In this document: positions 8,884 through 18,040 of the stretch, piece after piece
How the letters are laid out: every line of letters begins with the position of its first letter
Numbering within the stretch: the first letter of the stretch is position 1
From: Butyrivibrio sp. AE2015
GTDB taxonomy: Bacteria > Bacillota > Clostridia > Lachnospirales > Lachnospiraceae
Direction: 5' to 3'
Assembly: GCF_000420825.1 (NCBI RefSeq)
Contig: NZ_ATVR01000003.1
Location: 124,001 to 188,000, forward strand
Length of the DNA stretch: 64,000 bases
Made by a program: the position numbers and the translations under genes
Notes under the pieces: model-generated
Told to the model about the DNA's origin: nothing
The model's input: only the letters and a program-made list of their open reading frames with translations
Databases searched by the model: none

Positions 8884-10361
8884 CATATTTTTATTACTTA
8901 TTCTTTTTAATTATATTTGGTGCAAAGGTAGCAGGCTTGTATGATGGACAGCCTGCCTTTTATGCTTGCCTGGCTGTGGGCGGAGTATTTTATCTGCTAA
9001 AAATGTTGACAACAAAATTGTCAATGTTGGATTACGCAGTTACTGCAGCTTGTTTAGGACTCGGAGCAATAATATATCTGTCATCAGGTGAAAAAGGTTT
9101 GCTATTATTTATGCTCATGGTTACCGGAGCCAAAGGTGTCGGCAGCAAAAAAGTTATGAAGATGGCCTGGCTAGTTGGAAGTCTTGTTTACTTGGTTCTG
9201 ATAGGAATAACATGTCTGGGAATACTTCCTGATGGGTACCATGTTGTAAGTAAGTTTTTAAACACAATGTTTATCAGAAGATATCTGGGACAGCCAGGAT
9301 CTAATGTAACTCATACAGTATTATTCATTCTTATGGCGATTGGAATTGCATTGGTGATAGACAAAATCAGGGATTACAAAACTCTTATTTCTGCGCTGGT
9401 TGTCATCATGCTTTTAAACGTGTATTTGTTTGCATATACCATGAGCGTAACAGGACTTTTGTCTATTAGCTTTTTGGCTTTTTTGACACTTGTTATGTTT
9501 GGTGTAAAAAGGATAGATGGCAAAGTTTTTGCTGTTTTATCAAATGCTGTTATGACATTGATAATAAGCGTATCTATAATCCTTCCAATGGTTGTAAGTG
9601 GAAAAGCATATGAAATCGCTGATAAAATTTTTAATCACAGAGTTGAGTACGCCAAATACTACCTTGAAAATGAGAAAATAACACTGTTTGGAAGCAGATT
9701 TGCGCCTGCACCAAATGGCAACTATTATCTTGATAATGCGTTTATGTATCTATTCCTTCAGCTTGGAATAGTAGCATTTATTGTTATTATATTTTTGATG
9801 TTTTTTACGCTTAATCATATACTTAAAGATAATGATAAAGGTGCGCTTATCATTTTTGCCTCCTTTATGTTTATTGGTATGTCGGATCCATTTTTGTTTA
9901 ATGCATCATTTAAGAATGTGATTTTTATCTATACAGGAAGGTATCTGTATGAATTCCTGAATGAGTTAAATCTAAAGTATGATCTAAAAGAGTATAGACT
10001 GATTAAGTGGAATTATAGTTTAAAAACTTTAAATGCTGCATATGATAAGTGTGTGTCATTTTGCAGGAATATAATTAACTATTTCGAGAATAATGCGCTG
10101 TTTAGTGTTATTATATTTGTTGTACTTCCTATGTTAGGAGTGTTGATTTATTATCTGTGGCCACAGTTATATGATGTGAGTCTTTTGGCAGCAGGTGACA
10201 GACTGGCGTATTATACAGAGTCTGAGATCAATCTTAACAAGGAACTTAATGAAAATTTAGCCGTGCTGAGAACGGGAGTACTTGATGGAGTAGTACTTGC
10301 TGTAGTTGTAAGTCTGATCAAATATAAAAGGACTGAGTTCATAAATTTGTTGAGGAAATAA
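8880..10361 (+). CDS. Polytopic membrane protein, Wzy-like 2
   Basis: A 493-residue membrane protein with roughly ten helices in residues 1-370, including a loop near residues 255-285 (RVEYAKYYLENEKITLFGSRF) of the kind seen in O-antigen polymerases. A hydrophilic stretch and one or two further helices follow near residues 415-485. The ATGA overlap couples it to the gene before. A second polymerase-like protein in one locus fits two products. Polymerase function is an inference from topology and position. Confidence 0.55.
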   Translation: MTYFYYLFFLIIFGAKVAGLYDGQPAFYACLAVGGVFYLLKMLTTKLSMLDYAVTAACLGLGAIIYLSSGEKGLLLFMLMVTGAKGVGSKKVMKMAWLVGSLVYLVLIGITCLGILPDGYHVVSKFLNTMFIRRYLGQPGSNVTHTVLFILMAIGIALVIDKIRDYKTLISALVVIMLLNVYLFAYTMSVTGLLSISFLAFLTLVMFGVKRIDGKVFAVLSNAVMTLIISVSIILPMVVSGKAYEIADKIFNHRVEYAKYYLENEKITLFGSRFAPAPNGNYYLDNAFMYLFLQLGIVAFIVIIFLMFFTLNHILKDNDKGALIIFASFMFIGMSDPFLFNASFKNVIFIYTGRYLYEFLNELNLKYDLKEYRLIKWNYSLKTLNAAYDKCVSFCRNIINYFENNALFSVIIFVVLPMLGVLIYYLWPQLYDVSLLAAGDRLAYYTESEINLNKELNENLAVLRTGVLDGVVLAVVVSLIKYKRTEFINLLRK

Positions 10362-10394
10362 TTATTGGACTTTGGCTGAACCAAGTGAAAATAT

Positions 10395-11894
10395 ATGAAA
10401 TATAGAAATAAGGAAAAATTTTATATAGCGTTGATTTTTGGAATAGTAACACTATTAAATATATACGCGGCAATTCACCATACGATGTGGAGAGACGAGA
10501 CTCAGGCTTGGCTTATTGCTAGAGATACTTATTTGAGAGCGGATTCATTATTTAGTGTTACATCATATGAAGGGCACCCTTTTTTGTGGTTTGTAGTTCT
10601 TATGCCATTTGCTAAACTGGGATTTCCGGCTTGGACATTAAAGGTTTTGTCGCTTGTTTTCATTACTGTAGCGCTAGCTTTATTTTTACTGAAAACTGAA
10701 TACTCTATTGGCATAAAGGCATTGGTGGCAATTTCACCAATTTATTTGTATAGTTTGGTTGTTCCTGCAAGAAGCTATAGCTTGGCGGCGCTTTTAATGA
10801 CATGCATCATTGTCGTTTATAAGGACCGAAATAGAAAACCATTGTTATATGCGATTTTTCTAGCGCTTCTATTACAGACCTTAACTATTTATGGCGGTTT
10901 TGTTTTTGCATGCGGTCTAATGTGGTTTATTGAGACATGCATAGAAATAAAGAATAGAGAAGTAAAAGTAACTGAAGTGATAAACAGAATACTAGGAATG
11001 GTTCTGGTTTTCTCTAGTGGAGTTTTTTTACTATGGGAATTTAGATATACAAATGCTGTAGTTAATGAAAGCGAGTGCAAGCCAGTAGAGGCTTTATTTG
11101 CATTGTTCAGAGAAGGATGTTCGGATTTAGAGAGCTTGTTTGGAAAAGGCTATTTAATTGTCTTTACGATTAGTATTGTGCTATTGATTCTTCTTTTTCA
11201 AAAAAAAGCTCCAAGTTTTTTCCAAACTATAGTTATTTTGTTTTTAGCTATTGGATGGCAAGTATATATTTATACATTCGTGTATTTTGCATCAAAATTC
11301 AGGCTGGTTTCATGGCTTTTGTTTATTCTTTTAGCAATAACAATGAGCTATGAATATATCGAATCCTATAAGCATTTTCTTTTTGTTTTTATTGCAATAA
11401 TGATGATTTTAAGTGCTTATAGTGTAAATAGCTGGAGTATTAGTGAATTTAAAAAAAACTATACATATTCACAAAGCAAAGAAATTGCAGATGCAATAAG
11501 TGAATTACCGACGGATGCTGTAGTATTTATAAGTAGTAGTGAGTATTGTTCTCCGGTTGTGGCTCAAGTAAGCGTTGATAGAAATATCTATAATCCATTT
11601 AATAGAAAAATAGCAAGTTATGTAGACAGAAATCCAGAAAAATCAGAGGGCATGACTTATGAAGAATTTATTAGAACCGTCGAGGAAATGTTCCCTGGAA
11701 TTGCTGATTGTTATGTAATAGTTAATAGCGGAGAATTAGTACATGACTATGGCATTGAGTATTATGGAGTAAGAATTGAAGGGCTGTGTGAAAACGTAAA
11801 AGAAGGATATACATGTTTTGAGAAGATCTATGAAAATACAGCTGAGATAGTTTTACAAGACAGTTTTTATTTGCTGAAAATAAATTTGAATTAG
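10395..11894 (+). CDS. GT-C type membrane glycosyltransferase-like protein
   Basis: A 499-residue protein with about ten to twelve helices. The first extracytoplasmic loop carries WRDETQAWLIARD near residues 31-43 and then YEGHPFLWF. The acidic pair followed by a Gly-His-Pro block is what ArnT/PMT-like GT-C enzymes use to bind polyprenyl-phosphate sugar donors. After the last helix a soluble tail of about 120 residues follows. It would add a sugar on the outer face of the membrane. The precise family is uncertain. Confidence 0.65.
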   Translation: MKYRNKEKFYIALIFGIVTLLNIYAAIHHTMWRDETQAWLIARDTYLRADSLFSVTSYEGHPFLWFVVLMPFAKLGFPAWTLKVLSLVFITVALALFLLKTEYSIGIKALVAISPIYLYSLVVPARSYSLAALLMTCIIVVYKDRNRKPLLYAIFLALLLQTLTIYGGFVFACGLMWFIETCIEIKNREVKVTEVINRILGMVLVFSSGVFLLWEFRYTNAVVNESECKPVEALFALFREGCSDLESLFGKGYLIVFTISIVLLILLFQKKAPSFFQTIVILFLAIGWQVYIYTFVYFASKFRLVSWLLFILLAITMSYEYIESYKHFLFVFIAIMMILSAYSVNSWSISEFKKNYTYSQSKEIADAISELPTDAVVFISSSEYCSPVVAQVSVDRNIYNPFNRKIASYVDRNPEKSEGMTYEEFIRTVEEMFPGIADCYVIVNSGELVHDYGIEYYGVRIEGLCENVKEGYTCFEKIYENTAEIVLQDSFYLLKINLN

Positions 11895-11904
11895 TGGGAG
11901 TAAC

Positions 11905-13302
11905 ATGATGATTCAAAATAGATACATATATAGATGGCTATGCATGGTACTGTTCTGTACTTTAGCGACATGCATGTTCTTTTATGTATGGTATAGCTTT
12001 GTAAAAGTAAATAACCAAACCGGTAGTTTGCTGGGACTTGGTAACCTGTCCATGGCAGCAGGCATATATTTGGTGTTGTATATATTAATTGGCAAGGCAC
12101 TTAAGGCATTTACAATAGGAGTAGATAGGAAAGCCAATCTTTTGGCATCACAGGTCCTCACTCTTTTTAGTGTCAATGCCACTGAGCTATTTGCATCTTG
12201 TGCAATTACCGGACAGTTTAGATTCTTTCCGGATTTTTTATGGAGATATTTATTGCTTGCACTGGTGCAGAGCCTTGTGCTGTGTCTTTTGACAATACCG
12301 ATGGTTGATCTATACAGGAAACTCTTTAAACCGCAGCAATTATTGGAGATATATTGTGATGAGTCCAATGAGACGCTGGATTTCATGAATGGCAGACCTG
12401 ATAAATATCACGTTGCCAAGACAGTAAATATCTCTGAAGGAACAGATAAGATATTTAGTCTGATAAATGAGTATGAAGCGGTTCTTATCAACGATATTCC
12501 TTCCGAGCAGAAAAACGTTATATTGAAAGAGTGCTTCAGGATTGGTAAAAGAGTCTATTTTACTCCTAAGATTTCTGATATTATCGGAAAGAACTCAGAT
12601 GATATAAACCTTTTTGATACGCCTCTTTATCTTTGCAGGAATAATGGAATATCTGTTTTTCAGCTTGCGGTAAAAAGATTTTTTGATATTCTCTTTTCAC
12701 TTATCGCACTAATCATTACAAGCCCGATTTTTCTGATCACCACCATTGCTATTAAGTTAGAGGATGGCGGACCGGTGTTCTTTAGACAGAACAGAGTTAC
12801 AATTGGAGGAAAAGAGTTCAGTATCTTGAAGTTCAGGTCCATGATTGTGGATGCTGAAAAGGACGGAAGACCACACCCCGCTGGAGAGGCTGACGACAGG
12901 ATTACCAAGGTTGGCCATGTAATAAGACCAACCAGAATAGATGAACTTCCACAGTTTATCAATATCTTGAAGGGGGATATGTCGATTGTCGGACCACGTC
13001 CTGAGAGAGTTGAACATGTGAGGAAGTACACTAACGATATTCCTGAGTTTTCTTACAGGCTTAAAGTTAAGGGCGGCCTTACAGGTGTTGCCCAGGTTTT
13101 TGGTAAGTACAATACAAGCCCATTAAGTAAGCTTAAGATGGACATATTTTATATAACAAATTATTCACTTTTGCTCGATTTGCAAATACTCTTTGAGACT
13201 GTTAAAATTCTTGTGCAAAAAGAAAGCACGGAAGGCTTTACAGAGGAAAAACAGGAAGAGATGCATAACGCGGATAGTGAGATTGGAGATAGAAATGAGT
13301 GA
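11905..13302 (+). CDS. Polyprenyl-phosphate sugar-1-phosphate transferase (initiating transferase)
   Basis: A 465-residue WbaP/WcaJ-type protein. Four N-terminal helices (about 1-135) and a soluble middle domain precede the catalytic bacterial sugar transferase domain (about 252-440). That domain shows VKRFFDILFSLIAL, PVFFRQNRVTIGG, LKFRSMIVDAE, RIDELPQFINILKGDMSIVG with PRPER, and the KGGLTGVAQV block. It would load the first sugar phosphate onto undecaprenyl phosphate and so begin a glycan chain. Its position directly before the L-FucNAc genes suggests it starts the FucNAc-containing unit. Confidence 0.93.
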   Translation: MMIQNRYIYRWLCMVLFCTLATCMFFYVWYSFVKVNNQTGSLLGLGNLSMAAGIYLVLYILIGKALKAFTIGVDRKANLLASQVLTLFSVNATELFASCAITGQFRFFPDFLWRYLLLALVQSLVLCLLTIPMVDLYRKLFKPQQLLEIYCDESNETLDFMNGRPDKYHVAKTVNISEGTDKIFSLINEYEAVLINDIPSEQKNVILKECFRIGKRVYFTPKISDIIGKNSDDINLFDTPLYLCRNNGISVFQLAVKRFFDILFSLIALIITSPIFLITTIAIKLEDGGPVFFRQNRVTIGGKEFSILKFRSMIVDAEKDGRPHPAGEADDRITKVGHVIRPTRIDELPQFINILKGDMSIVGPRPERVEHVRKYTNDIPEFSYRLKVKGGLTGVAQVFGKYNTSPLSKLKMDIFYITNYSLLLDLQILFETVKILVQKESTEGFTEEKQEEMHNADSEIGDRNE

Positions 13303-14335
13303 GTTTAGTGGAGCAACACTTTTAATAACAGGTGGAACAGGATCTTTTGGAAATACAGTGTTAAAGCACTTTTTGACAACTGATATCGGTGAAATCCGTA
13401 TTTTTTCAAGAGATGAGAAAAAGCAGGATGACATGAGGCATGAGCTTCAGGCAAAATACCCAGATCATGCTAAAAAGGTTAAGTTCTATATTGGAAATGT
13501 AAGAGACATTCAGTCAGTTCATGACGCTATGCCGGGAGTTGACTATATTTTCCATGCGGCAGCACTTAAGCAGGTTCCTTCATGTGAGTTTTTCCCAATG
13601 GAAGCTGTTCACACAAATGTTGAGGGAACTAACAATGTCCTTCATGCAGCTATCGAGGCCGGAGTTAAGAGAGTAGTATGCCTTAGCACTGATAAGGCTG
13701 CGTATCCTATTAATGCTATGGGTACATCAAAGGCAATGATGGAGCACGTCGTAAGAGCTAATGCACGTGTGGCAGCAGAAAGAGGCAACACAGTTATCTG
13801 CTGTACCAGATATGGGAACGTTATGTGCAGTAGAGGATCAGTTATTCCTCTTTTCATAGATCAGATCAAGGCTGGTAACCCTATTACAATTACTAACCCT
13901 GATATGACCAGATTTTTGATGAATCTTGATGAGGCAGTAGATCTTGTTAAGTTTGCCTTTGAGAATGCAAGGCCGGGAGATCTTTTCATCCAGAAGGCTG
14001 ATGCCAGCACAATTGGAGATCTTGCGAAGGGAGTTCAGAAACTCTTTGGAGATACAGGAACCAAGATCATTGGAACAAGACATGGTGAAAAGCTTTACGA
14101 AACTCTTATGACAAGAGAAGAGAGATTAAGGTCTGAAGATATGGGCCAGTACTTCAGAGTATCTGCGGATAATAGAGATCTTAACTATGATAAGTACTTC
14201 ATCGATGGCCAGGTGACAACACAGGCTGAGGAGAGCTATACATCCCACAACACCAATCTTTTGGACGTGGACGGAGTAGTAAAAAAGATTCTTACAACTG
14301 ATTATGTTAAAGAGCAGTTGGAGGCTATGGAGTAA
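13295..14335 (+). CDS. fnlA: UDP-GlcNAc 4,6-dehydratase/5-epimerase of the UDP-L-FucNAc pathway
   Basis: A 346-residue short-chain dehydrogenase-type enzyme (FnlA/CapE/WbjB). It makes the first conversions of UDP-GlcNAc towards UDP-L-FucNAc. The NAD(P) site GGTGSFG is at residues 13-19. SRDEKKQDDMR, AAALKQVPSCEF and STDKAAYPINAMGTSK follow; the Met-x-x-x-Lys in place of Tyr-x-x-x-Lys is typical of CapE. The ATG at 13295 is chosen over an upstream TTG because GGAG lies just before it and the Rossmann strand then begins at residue 8. It overlaps the sugar transferase by 8 bp. Confidence 0.95.
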   Translation: MSEFSGATLLITGGTGSFGNTVLKHFLTTDIGEIRIFSRDEKKQDDMRHELQAKYPDHAKKVKFYIGNVRDIQSVHDAMPGVDYIFHAAALKQVPSCEFFPMEAVHTNVEGTNNVLHAAIEAGVKRVVCLSTDKAAYPINAMGTSKAMMEHVVRANARVAAERGNTVICCTRYGNVMCSRGSVIPLFIDQIKAGNPITITNPDMTRFLMNLDEAVDLVKFAFENARPGDLFIQKADASTIGDLAKGVQKLFGDTGTKIIGTRHGEKLYETLMTREERLRSEDMGQYFRVSADNRDLNYDKYFIDGQVTTQAEESYTSHNTNLLDVDGVVKKILTTDYVKEQLEAME

Positions 14336-15603
14336 TGAGAATCCTTGTTACAGGAAGTAATGGATTTGTTGGCAGAAATCTGGTTTGGAATCTGAAGGAA
14401 ATCCGTGATGGTAAGAACATGACAAGACCTAATATCACCATCACGGAGATTTATGGATATGACATAGGAACTTCAGAGGAAGAGCTGGAGTATGCCTGCT
14501 CAAGATGTGATTTTGTTTTTAACCTTGCAGGAGTTAATCGGCCCTTAAATGCCGAGGAATTCATGGAAGGTAATTTTGGTTTTGCAAGTAAACTTCTTGA
14601 GACCTTAAAAAAGTTTGATAATAAATGTCCTGTTATGCTCTCAAGTTCAGTTCAGGCGACCTTGTCAGGACGTTTTGCAGATTCAGAATATGGGAAGAGC
14701 AAACTTGCAGGTGAGAACCTGTTTTTTGACTATGCAAAAGAGACTGGAGCAAAAGTCCTTGTTTACAGATTCCCTAATCTTTTTGGAAAGTGGTGTAAGC
14801 CCAATTACAATTCGGCAGTAGCCACTTTTTGTAATGCTTTCGCTAATGACCTTGAATATAAGGTTAATGACCCTTCTACAGAGCTCAACCTTGTTTATAT
14901 TGATGATCTTATCAATGAGATGTTTGATGCCATGGAAGGGAAAGAGCACAGGTGTAACTATGCAGAAGGCAGTGCAGAACCTACAGCTGCTGAGAATGGC
15001 AAGTACTGTTTTGTTCCAACAAGCTACCATGTAACTCTGGGAGAAATCGTAGGTTATCTTGAGAAATTTAAAGCTATGCCGGGAAGTCTTATTATGCCTG
15101 AGATTCCGGATGGCTCTTTTGAGAAAAAACTTTTTAGTACATATCTTACATATCTTCCTGCTGAAAAAATGTCTTTTCCTCTAAATTCAAATGTGGATAA
15201 CAGGGGCAATTTTACTGAGCTCATAAGAACTCTTAACTGTGGACAGGTCAGTATAAATGTTGCCAAACCCGGGATTGTGAGAGGCGAACACTGGCATAAT
15301 TCAAAATGGGAAATCTTCATAGTTGTAAGTGGTCATGGTCTTATCCAAATGAGAAGGATAGGCGTGGATCCTGAGACAGAGGAGGCTTACCCTGTTATTG
15401 AGTTTGAAGTGACAGGTGAGCAGATGAGAGCAATCCAGATGCTTCCTGGGTATACGCACAACATAATAAATCTCTCCAAGACGGAGAACCTTGTTACTGT
15501 TATGTGGGCTAATGAGATTTTCGATAAAAATCACCCTGATACTTTCTATGAGCAGGTTGTTACAAGTAATGCCCGTGCGGTTATGGAAAAAGGAAACATA
15601 TGA
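14335..15603 (+). CDS. fnlB: Bifunctional 3-epimerase/C4-reductase of UDP-L-FucNAc synthesis (CapF/FnlB)
   Basis: A 422-residue CapF homologue. The N-terminal SDR domain opens with RILVTGSNGFVGRNL and has LNLVYIDDLI near residue 183. The C-terminal cupin domain (about 285-415) carries NRGNFTELIRT, RGEHWHNSKWEIFIV and MLPGYTHNIIN. The His-rich cupin does the epimerisation and the SDR half the reduction. It is about 50 residues longer than the staphylococcal protein, with insertions in the N-terminal half. It begins on the last base of fnlA (TAATG). Confidence 0.94.
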   Translation: MRILVTGSNGFVGRNLVWNLKEIRDGKNMTRPNITITEIYGYDIGTSEEELEYACSRCDFVFNLAGVNRPLNAEEFMEGNFGFASKLLETLKKFDNKCPVMLSSSVQATLSGRFADSEYGKSKLAGENLFFDYAKETGAKVLVYRFPNLFGKWCKPNYNSAVATFCNAFANDLEYKVNDPSTELNLVYIDDLINEMFDAMEGKEHRCNYAEGSAEPTAAENGKYCFVPTSYHVTLGEIVGYLEKFKAMPGSLIMPEIPDGSFEKKLFSTYLTYLPAEKMSFPLNSNVDNRGNFTELIRTLNCGQVSINVAKPGIVRGEHWHNSKWEIFIVVSGHGLIQMRRIGVDPETEEAYPVIEFEVTGEQMRAIQMLPGYTHNIINLSKTENLVTVMWANEIFDKNHPDTFYEQVVTSNARAVMEKGNI

Positions 15604-16829
15604 AGAAGATATTAGTTATATGCCAGTATTTTTATCCTGAGCAGTTCAGAATAAATGATATATGCTCTGAATGGGTAAAAAGAGGCTATGACGTAACGGT
15701 ACTGACCGGAATACCTAATTATCCACAGGGCAGATTCTATGATGGATATGGATGGTTTAAAAAGAGAAAAGAAATATGGAACGGTGTTAAGGTCATAAGA
15801 ATACCTCTGATAGCCAGAGGAAAGACGCCAATAGGACTTGCTCTAAACTATTTTTCATTCCCTATTTCAGGTTTCTTTTGGAATCTGTTTACAAGAGTAA
15901 AAGCTGATTATGTCTTTATGTTTGAAACATCACCTATGACCCAGTGCAAGATTGGCGTGAGATATGCTAAAAAGCATAGAGTCCCTCTTTATCTCTATGT
16001 TCAGGATCTGTGGCCTGAAAACGTTGAGATAGTTACAGGCGTTCACAGCCCACTTGTAATCAAGCCTATAGATAGGATGGTTGATAAGATATACAAGGCA
16101 TGTGATGAGATATTTGTAACTAGTCCAAGCTTTGTGAAGGCAATTGTAAACAGGGAAGCCTCGGTTCCTGAGAGTAAGGTGCACTATTGGCCTCAGTATG
16201 CGGAGGAATTTTACAGGCCTGTTTCAAAAGAAGAAGCAAGGGAACAGATCAGCGTGGGAGAAATACCTGAGGATGACTCATTTAAAATAGCTTTTACAGG
16301 AAACATAGGCTATGCTCAGGGACTTGATATATTACCCAAGGCTGCAAAACTGCTTAAAGAAGAGAATGTTAAATTTGTTATAATTGGTGATGGAAGATAT
16401 AAAGCTAAGTTTCTGCAGGAAATAGATGAGTCTGGAGTGCGAGATAAGTTTATTATGATCGACAGGCAGCCTGCGGAGAGAATCCCTTATTATTTAGGAC
16501 TGTGCGATGCTGCATTTATTTCTTTCATGGATACAGAACTTTTTACCTGGACTATTCCTGCTAAGCTCCAGTCCTATATGGCCTGCGGTATGCCAATAAT
16601 CGCCGCTGCAAAGGGCGAAACAGAGCGAGTTGTTACGGAAGCAGAATGCGGAGTGTGTGTTGGCATTGGAGATCATGAAGGGCTTGCAAAGGCAATAAGT
16701 ACAATCATAGCAAATGATAATCATAAACATGCTTATAGGAAACTGTGTGGTTTGAAATCACGAAAGTATTTTGATGAGCATTTTACCAAGAAAAAGCTCA
16801 TGGATGAGTTTGAAGAGTATTTAGGATAA
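15600..16829 (+). CDS. wbuB: WbuB-like GT4 glycosyltransferase, probable L-FucNAc transferase
   Basis: A 409-residue GT4 (GT-B) enzyme. The N-terminus ILVICQYFYPEQFRINDI and the donor-side blocks FTGNIGYAQGLD and AKLQSYMACGMPIIAAAKG match WbuB, the transferase found beside fnlABC in FucNAc-containing O-antigens such as E. coli O26. It lies between fnlB and fnlC and overlaps fnlB by 4 bp. FucNAc donor use is inferred from this linkage. A related GT4 domain occurs in the fusion protein at 48950. Confidence 0.85.
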   Translation: MKKILVICQYFYPEQFRINDICSEWVKRGYDVTVLTGIPNYPQGRFYDGYGWFKKRKEIWNGVKVIRIPLIARGKTPIGLALNYFSFPISGFFWNLFTRVKADYVFMFETSPMTQCKIGVRYAKKHRVPLYLYVQDLWPENVEIVTGVHSPLVIKPIDRMVDKIYKACDEIFVTSPSFVKAIVNREASVPESKVHYWPQYAEEFYRPVSKEEAREQISVGEIPEDDSFKIAFTGNIGYAQGLDILPKAAKLLKEENVKFVIIGDGRYKAKFLQEIDESGVRDKFIMIDRQPAERIPYYLGLCDAAFISFMDTELFTWTIPAKLQSYMACGMPIIAAAKGETERVVTEAECGVCVGIGDHEGLAKAISTIIANDNHKHAYRKLCGLKSRKYFDEHFTKKKLMDEFEEYLG

Positions 16830-16837
16830 AAGGCAAA

Positions 16838-18040
16838 ATGGAGAACGTGAATAAAATGGCGAATATAGGATTTAAGGATAACGGAAAGTTGAAATTATTG
16901 ATAATTGTAGGAACTCGTCCCGAGATTATCAGGCTTTCAGAGGTAATAAAGAAGTGCCGCAAATATTTTGACGTAATACTTGCGCATACAGGACAGAACT
17001 ACGATTACAATTTGAATGGTGTTTTCTTCAAAGATTTAGAACTTGATGATCCTGAAGTATATCTTGATGCAGTTGGAAGTGACCTTGGCGAGACTATGGG
17101 CAACATTATAGCTGCATCATACAAGCTCATGGTAGAGATAAAGCCTGATGCTGTTTTGGTACTTGGCGATACCAACAGCTGTCTTTCGGTAATAGGCGCA
17201 AAGAGACTTCATATTCCTATTTTCCACATGGAAGCAGGCAACAGATGTAAAGATGAGTGCCTTCCTGAAGAAACTAACAGAAGAATTGTGGATATTATCT
17301 CCGATGTGAACCTGGCATATTCAGAACATGCAAGAAGATATCTGGCGGATTGCGGACTTCCAAAAGAGAGAACCTATGTTACCGGATCCCCGATGGCAGA
17401 AGTACTTCGTGCAAATCTGTCTAAAATAGAAGCAAGCGATGTCCATGATAGAATATCTAAAGAAACCGGAATAGAGATAAAGCCTGGTAAATACATCCTA
17501 CTATCTGCGCACAGGGAAGAAAATATTGATACAGCCGAGAACTTTACATCACTTTTCACAGCAATAAATAAGATGGCAGAAAAGTATGATATGCCAATCC
17601 TATATTCATGTCATCCTCGTAGCAAAAAGAGATTGGAAGAAAGCGGTTTTAAACTCGACAGACGAGTTATACAGCATGAGCCTTTAGGCTTCCATGATTA
17701 CAACAGCCTTCAGATGAATGCGTATTGCGTAGTATCTGATAGCGGGACACTTCCGGAAGAGAGTAGTTTCTATCTGTCTATAGGAAAGCCATTTCCTGCA
17801 GTTTGTATTAGAACATCGACAGAGAGGCCGGAAGCCCTTGATAAAGGCAACTTCATTCTTGCTGGAATTAACACAGAGTCTCTTTTGCAGGCGGTTGATG
17901 TGGCAGTTGAGATGAACAACAACGCTGACAACGGCGTCCCAACTCCTGATTATATGGATGAAAACGTATCAGATAAGGTGGTTAAGATAATTCAGAGCTA
18001 TACAAGGGTTGTGGATAAAATGGTTTGGAGAAAACCATGA
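16838..18040 (+). CDS. fnlC: UDP-L-FucNAc C2-epimerase (FnlC/CapG)
   Basis: A 400-residue UDP-GlcNAc 2-epimerase-family enzyme that performs the last step to UDP-L-FucNAc. Motifs are IIVGTRPEIIRLSEV, LAHTGQNYDYNLN, VLGDTNSCL, HMEAGNRC with PEETNRRIVD, and the late SDSGTLPEESSF. The start could be 16838 (AAAGG 5 bp upstream) or the ATG at 16856; both give the same catalytic domain. With fnlA and fnlB it makes the pathway complete inside the window. Confidence 0.93.
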   Translation: MENVNKMANIGFKDNGKLKLLIIVGTRPEIIRLSEVIKKCRKYFDVILAHTGQNYDYNLNGVFFKDLELDDPEVYLDAVGSDLGETMGNIIAASYKLMVEIKPDAVLVLGDTNSCLSVIGAKRLHIPIFHMEAGNRCKDECLPEETNRRIVDIISDVNLAYSEHARRYLADCGLPKERTYVTGSPMAEVLRANLSKIEASDVHDRISKETGIEIKPGKYILLSAHREENIDTAENFTSLFTAINKMAEKYDMPILYSCHPRSKKRLEESGFKLDRRVIQHEPLGFHDYNSLQMNAYCVVSDSGTLPEESSFYLSIGKPFPAVCIRTSTERPEALDKGNFILAGINTESLLQAVDVAVEMNNNADNGVPTPDYMDENVSDKVVKIIQSYTRVVDKMVWRKP

